8,272 nt of DNA from an uncultured Desulfovibrio sp. Lineage in GTDB: Bacteria > Desulfobacterota > Desulfovibrionia > Desulfovibrionales > Desulfovibrionaceae. Below are positions 5,344-8,272 of this stretch, piece by piece. A model generated the notes under the pieces. That model saw only the letters and a list, made by a program, of their open reading frames with translations, did no database searches and was not told the origin of the DNA. Position 1 is the stretch's first letter; each line of letters opens with the position of its first letter. The DNA lies in the NCBI GenBank assembly GCA_900547595.1, contig URHE01000079.1, positions 1-8,272 of the forward strand. The letters are read 5' to 3'. The position numbers and the translations under genes were made by a program.

Positions 5344-6330
5344 CTAGAATCGCAGGAGCGCCGCGCCCCACGTCAAGCCCGCGCCGAAGGCCGTCACCAG
5401 CACGCGGTCGCCGGGGCGGATGCGTCCCGCCGCGCGGGCCTCGGCCAGGGCCAGCGGAATGGAGGCGGACGAGGTGTTGCCGTATTCCGCGAGATTCACA
5501 AAGACCCTCTCCGCGCCGACGCCCAGACGCGAGCCCACGGCCTCGATGATCCGGATGTTGGCCTGGTGGGGCACGAAGAGCTCCACATCATCCATGGTGA
5601 GCCCGTTGCGGGCAAGAAGCGTCTCGCACACCTGGACCATCTGGCGGACAGCATGCTTGTAGGTATCGCGCCCGCGCATGGAAATGAAGAACGAGTCATC
5701 CACGGGATCGCCGGGCGCGTACCGGCAGGCCGTGCCGCCGCCCACAACGATGAGGTCGCGCTGCGTGCCGTCGCTCTGGCAGAGGACGTCCTCCACGCGG
5801 GCCGAGCCCTCGCCGCCCTCGCTGTCGAGCACGCAGGCCGCGGCCGCATCGCCGAAGAGGACGCAGGTGCCCCGGTCCTGCCAGTTGACGCGCCGGGTCA
5901 GGGCTTCGGTGCAGACAAAGAGTATCCGGCTCTCCGGCGCCTGGGCCAGAAAGGCCCGGCCCAGGGAAAGCCCGTAGATGAAGCCCGTACAGGCCGCGCC
6001 GAAATCCATGGCCATGACCGGCCCGGCATCCAGCGCGCCGGCGAGGATACAGGCGATGGAGGGGGAAAGATGGTCCGGCGTGCAGGTGGCGGCGAGCACA
6101 TGGGTGAGGGAACGCGCCGGGAGCGCCGTTTCCTCCAGGCAGCGCCGGGCGGCAGCCAGGGCCAGGTCCGAGGCGTTTTCCGTGTCGGCCAGCCTGTGGC
6201 GGCGGCGGATACCCGTGCGCTCGACGATCCACTGGTCATTGGTGTCCACAAGGGCCGCCAGGTCATCGTTGGTGATGACGGTCTCCGGCACATGGGCGCA
6301 CAGGGCGCGCAGATGGCAGTTGAGAGTCAT
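5344..6330 (-). CDS. fabH: 3-oxoacyl-ACP synthase III (KAS III)
   Basis: FabH starts fatty acid synthesis by condensing an acyl-CoA primer, usually acetyl-CoA, with malonyl-ACP. The 328-residue length is typical. The thiolase-fold triad is complete: Cys114 in GAACTGF, His255 in PHQAN and Asn285 in YGNTSSAS; the Cys-His-Asn pattern distinguishes it from the Cys-His-His pattern of FabF. DTNDQWIVERTGIRRRH at 29-45 carries the substrate-entry Trp34 and the Arg-rich CoA-binding stretch, and FGAGLTWGAALLRF closes the protein. I place the start at the ATG at 6330, where homology begins; the open frame extends 15 codons further to a TTG, which lies across the plsX stop and lacks a ribosome site. The ribosome site at 6330 is weak (GGA, 6 nt upstream), so translation may depend on coupling with plsX, which ends 41 nt earlier. 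Primer preference (straight or branched) cannot be read from the sequence. Confidence 0.96.
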   Translation of the reverse strand: MTLNCHLRALCAHVPETVITNDDLAALVDTNDQWIVERTGIRRRHRLADTENASDLALAAARRCLEETALPARSLTHVLAATCTPDHLSPSIACILAGALDAGPVMAMDFGAACTGFIYGLSLGRAFLAQAPESRILFVCTEALTRRVNWQDRGTCVLFGDAAAACVLDSEGGEGSARVEDVLCQSDGTQRDLIVVGGGTACRYAPGDPVDDSFFISMRGRDTYKHAVRQMVQVCETLLARNGLTMDDVELFVPHQANIRIIEAVGSRLGVGAERVFVNLAEYGNTSSASIPLALAEARAAGRIRPGDRVLVTAFGAGLTWGAALLRF

Positions 6331-6371
6331 GGAGTGTCCGTGGGGTTTGCGGAACGGCAGCGCCCATGCGC

Positions 6372-7406
6372 TCAAATGGCGCGGGAAAACCGCGTCAGCT
6401 CCTCGTTGGCGAGAATGGTTTCGGCCAGGCGGGCGTTGGTCTCCTTGCGGACAAAGGCACCGCTCATGCGGATGGCGTTGGTCATGGCCCTGGCGTTGGA
6501 GCGCCCGTGGCAGACGATGGCGAGCCCCTGAAGGCCGAGCAGCGGGGCGCCCCCGTATTCCGCGTAATCAATGGTCCGCGCGAAGTTCCGGAAGGCGCCG
6601 CGGGCGAGGAGCGCCCCAAGGGCGGGCATGACGCCCGACGTAAAGACGCGCTTGAGCATCCGCACCAGCGAGGCGGCCAGCCCCTCGCTCATCTTGACCA
6701 CCACATTGCCCACGAATCCGTCGCAGACGACCACGTCCACATCGCCGGTAAAGATGTCGCGCCCTTCGGCATTGCCGATGAAATTCAGGTTGTGGGCCAT
6801 CTTCAGGAGCTCGTAGGCTTCCTTGACCTGGCTGTTGCCCTTGCCCTCTTCCTCACCGATGCTGAGCAGGCTCACGCGCGGCGCCGCATAGCCCAGTAGG
6901 TCCCGGGCAAAGGCGTCGCCCATGAGCCCGAACTGGAAGAGGTGGTAGGGGCGGCAGTCCACATTGGCCCCGGCGTCCAGCACGACCACCGGCTCCTTTT
7001 CCGTGGGCAGCAGGGCCGCCAGCGCGGGGCGCTCCACGCCGGGAAGGCGCCCCATGATGAACATGCCGCAGGCCACCGTGGCGCCGGAATGCCCGGCGCT
7101 CACCACGCCGTCGGCCGCGCCTTCCTTGACAAGGCGGCAGGCCACCTGAATGGAGGCGTTCTTCTTGCGCCGCAGGATGTCCGACGGCCTTTCGTTCATG
7201 TGCACCACGTCATCGGCCTGGACGATCTCGCACCCGATGCCCTTCAGATCAAGCCGGGCAAGCTCGGCCTCCACCTTGGGCGTATCGCCCACGAGAAGGA
7301 CATGGAGGTCGTGGAGGCGCGCCGCCTCCACGGCACCAGGAACGACCACGGCGGGGCCGAAATCCCCGCCCATGGCATCCACGGCGATGACGGGCTTTTC
7401 GCGCAT
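6372..7406 (-). CDS. plsX: Phosphate acyltransferase PlsX
   Basis: PlsX makes acyl-phosphate from acyl-ACP and inorganic phosphate. PlsY then uses it to acylate glycerol-3-phosphate, so the enzyme links fatty acid synthesis to membrane phospholipid. It is a soluble protein that associates with the membrane in other bacteria. The 344-residue sequence shows the family signatures in order: DAMGGD at 10-15, GHSGAT at 105-110, LDAGAN at 143-148, EEEGKGN at 185-191, CDGFVGN at 228-234, EYGGAPLLG at 283-291 and GRSNA at 301-305. The start is the ATG at 7406, which shares its A with the rpmF TGA stop (TGATG). With no ribosome site of its own, PlsX is probably translated by re-initiation after L32. 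The open frame continues 32 codons upstream inside rpmF, but that extension is out of frame with L32 and not homologous. Confidence 0.97.
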   Translation of the reverse strand: MREKPVIAVDAMGGDFGPAVVVPGAVEAARLHDLHVLLVGDTPKVEAELARLDLKGIGCEIVQADDVVHMNERPSDILRRKKNASIQVACRLVKEGAADGVVSAGHSGATVACGMFIMGRLPGVERPALAALLPTEKEPVVVLDAGANVDCRPYHLFQFGLMGDAFARDLLGYAAPRVSLLSIGEEEGKGNSQVKEAYELLKMAHNLNFIGNAEGRDIFTGDVDVVVCDGFVGNVVVKMSEGLAASLVRMLKRVFTSGVMPALGALLARGAFRNFARTIDYAEYGGAPLLGLQGLAIVCHGRSNARAMTNAIRMSGAFVRKETNARLAETILANEELTRFSRAI

Positions 7407-7588
7407 CACTCGGCGTCGGGCTTGGCGATCACCTGGCGGCCCCGGTAGGCGCCGCAGTTGGGGCAGACGCTGTGGGGCGCGGTGGGCTCCCCGCAGGAGC
7501 AATAGATGACGGCGGGCTTGGCCACACGGTCATGGGAACGGCGCATGCCCTTGCGGGAACGCGATTTCTTGTTCTGCTGAACAGCCAT
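7406..7588 (-). CDS. rpmF: 50S ribosomal protein L32
   Basis: L32 is a small structural protein of the large ribosomal subunit. The 60-residue product has the basic N-terminus AVQQNKKSRSRKGMRRSHD and an intact zinc ribbon with Cys30, Cys32, Cys42 and Cys45 (CSC and CPNC), so it is the zinc-binding form rather than the cysteine-free paralogue many bacteria also keep. The ATG at 7588 has a strong AAGGAG (7596-7601) 7 nt upstream; in-frame sequence before it lacks homology. rpmF is the first gene of the minus-strand unit and overlaps plsX by one nucleotide. The rpmF-plsX-fab arrangement is widespread and ties lipid synthesis to ribosome production. It faces a divergent gene across a 188-nt intergenic region. 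Confidence 0.96.
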   Translation of the reverse strand: MAVQQNKKSRSRKGMRRSHDRVAKPAVIYCSCGEPTAPHSVCPNCGAYRGRQVIAKPDAE

Positions 7589-7653
7589 GGCGGATCTCCT
7601 TCTCGGCGGCGGCGCCCACGGACGCGACCGCACCTCCAGATTATGGGAGACAG

Positions 7654-7682
7654 TCCATAGCGGAATTTCCGCCGCTTGTCCA
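7654..7682 (-). promoter_or_regulatory. Candidate promoter of the rpmF operon
   Basis: On the minus strand TGGACA (7682 to 7677, five of six matches to TTGACA) and TATGGA (7659 to 7654, three of six) are 17 nt apart, with a perfect 13-bp palindrome filling most of the spacer. An alternative -10 box, CATAAT (7645 to 7640, five of six), stands slightly downstream but has no good -35 partner. Either would give a leader of about 50-60 nt. The exact boxes are uncertain; a promoter somewhere here is likely because rpmF leads the unit. Confidence 0.35.
7660..7672. promoter_or_regulatory. Perfect 13-bp palindrome, candidate operator
   Basis: GCGGAATTTCCGC has 6-bp perfect arms around a single central base. 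It lies between the candidate -35 and -10 boxes of the rpmF promoter, where a bound repressor would block RNA polymerase, and in the region shared with the divergent transferase gene. Related sites occur upstream of acpP and fabF. The regulator is unknown. Confidence 0.5.
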
Positions 7683-7744
7683 GACCCGGCGCAGCCGAGG
7701 CGCCACGCCGCCCGCTTGCCCCGCGCTTCGGCCTGTGCCAGAAT

Positions 7745-7763
7745 GCGGGGCGGTGTTCCCCGC
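7745..7763 (+). other. Hairpin before the divergent transferase gene
   Basis: GCGGGG and CCCCGC form a perfect 6-bp stem with a 7-nt loop, ending 4 nt before the GGAG ribosome site of the gene starting at 7777. It could modulate access to that site, but GC-rich stems of this length also arise by chance. Confidence 0.3.
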
Positions 7764-7776
7764 CGCCGGAGTTTTC

Positions 7777-8272
7777 ATGCCGCTCGTGTATGCCTGCGCC
7801 CTGCCCGGTTTTGCCGACAGCCCGGCCCGCGACCGGCTGCGCTGCCTCTGCGCCCGCTGGGAGCGTCGCGCCGCGCCGCGTCTTTCCCCTGAGCAGCTCG
7901 CCCATATCCGCCGTTTCCGTCCCTCCGGGGATGCGCTTCTGGCCCGCGCTTCGCGCCTGCTGGCGCGGCTGCTCGCTGTGCGGGCCCTGCCGGGGAGCGC
8001 CCGCCTCGACATGGACGCCGCGGGGCGCCCCCGCGTTTGCGGCGCGCCGGGATGGGAAGTCGCCTTCAGCCACAGCGGGCGCGCCGCCTTCTGCCTGGCG
8101 CGTTCTCCGGAAGAAACGCGGGGCAGCGTCGGCGCGGCCGTCACTGCGGCCCTGGATGCGGAAGCCCTGTCATCGCCGCCCCCGGCGGACCTCGTCTTTG
8201 CCGGGCCCGCCCGCTCCCCGCGGGCTTCCCTGCGCCGCTGGACCCTGGCGGAAGCCCTGTTCAAGGCCCTCG
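7777..8272 (+). CDS. 4'-phosphopantetheinyl-transferase-like protein, C-terminus beyond window
   Basis: The first 165 residues are visible. The family transfers phosphopantetheine from coenzyme A to a serine of carrier proteins, so the neighbouring AcpP is a natural substrate. Evidence is GRPRV at 83-87 and FSHSGRAAFCLA at 97-108 (the His99 motif of Sfp-type enzymes), and RRWTLAEALFKAL at 153-165, matching the W-x-x-x-E-A-x-x-K motif with Glu159 and Lys163. The start ATG at 7777 has GGAG (7768-7771) 5 nt upstream. The metal-binding motif normally read as G-x-D-x-E after the SHS motif is not clear: the best-placed segment is VGAAVT at 118-123, lacking both acids, while a DAE at 127-129 could serve after an insertion. 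The lysine before Glu159 is Ala. It may be a divergent Sfp-type enzyme or a degenerate one; assignment to the superfamily is fairly firm, activity is not. Confidence 0.72.
   Translation, partial: MPLVYACALPGFADSPARDRLRCLCARWERRAAPRLSPEQLAHIRRFRPSGDALLARASRLLARLLAVRALPGSARLDMDAAGRPRVCGAPGWEVAFSHSGRAAFCLARSPEETRGSVGAAVTAALDAEALSSPPPADLVFAGPARSPRASLRRWTLAEALFKAL

Noticed and set aside
4137..5549. Plus-strand open frame opposite acpP and fabG
   Set aside because: It spans two real minus-strand genes and their spacers; low-complexity composition and no motifs.
6331..6375. N-terminal extension of FabH to a TTG at 6375
   Set aside because: The added residues lie outside family homology, overlap the plsX stop and have no ribosome site.
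5566..6531. Plus-strand open frame opposite fabH and the end of plsX
   Set aside because: Antisense shadow without homology or a convincing ribosome site.
7407..7502. N-terminal extension of PlsX inside rpmF
   Set aside because: The extra residues are an out-of-frame reading of L32; the family begins at MREKPVIAVDAMGGD.
7641..8264. Minus-strand open frame opposite the transferase gene
   Set aside because: Arg/Ala/Ser-rich, no motif, and antisense to a frame with clear phosphopantetheinyl transferase motifs and a good ribosome site.

Overview
The window looks like a high-GC chromosomal segment from a delta-proteobacterial sulfate reducer of the Desulfovibrio type. This rests on strong G/C bias in third codon positions, on the protein sequences, and on a gene order (rpmF-plsX-fabH-fabG-acpP-fabF-glyA-comEB-ribD) that I recall from Desulfovibrio genomes. 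No database search was possible, so the genus is an inference.

Layout. Nine genes run on the minus strand from about 7588 down to the left edge, with one divergent gene on the plus strand at the right edge. In transcription order they are rpmF (ribosomal protein L32), plsX (phosphate acyltransferase), fabH (KAS III), fabG (3-ketoacyl-ACP reductase), acpP (acyl carrier protein), fabF (KAS II), glyA (serine hydroxymethyltransferase), a dCMP/cytidine deaminase of the ComEB type, and the N-terminal deaminase half of ribD, cut by the window edge. On the plus strand from 7777 a 4'-phosphopantetheinyl-transferase-like gene runs off the right edge. Its family puts the phosphopantetheine arm on carrier proteins such as AcpP.

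How the genes work together. The fab genes supply initiation (FabH), elongation (FabF), the first reduction (FabG) and the carrier (AcpP) of type II fatty acid synthesis. PlsX passes acyl chains on to phospholipid synthesis. GlyA (one-carbon units), the deaminase (dUMP for thymidylate) and RibD (riboflavin) form a nucleotide, folate and flavin tail.

Between genes. Coding spacing is tight at rpmF/plsX (1-nt overlap) and comEB/ribD (4 nt), but there are gaps of 88, 133, 493 and 122 nt around fabG, acpP, fabF and glyA. These gaps hold GC-rich hairpins, a likely internal promoter before fabG, a hairpin six nucleotides after acpP, a tandem 12-bp repeat, and a terminator-like hairpin before glyA. 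Short palindromes resembling CGGAAA-n-TTCCG recur upstream of rpmF, acpP, fabF and (degenerate) glyA, with a half-match before fabG. They are the best candidate here for an undescribed regulatory element. The 493-bp acpP-fabF gap and the unusual metal-site motif of the transferase are the other points worth a second look. I see no mobile element, CRISPR array, tRNA or rRNA.
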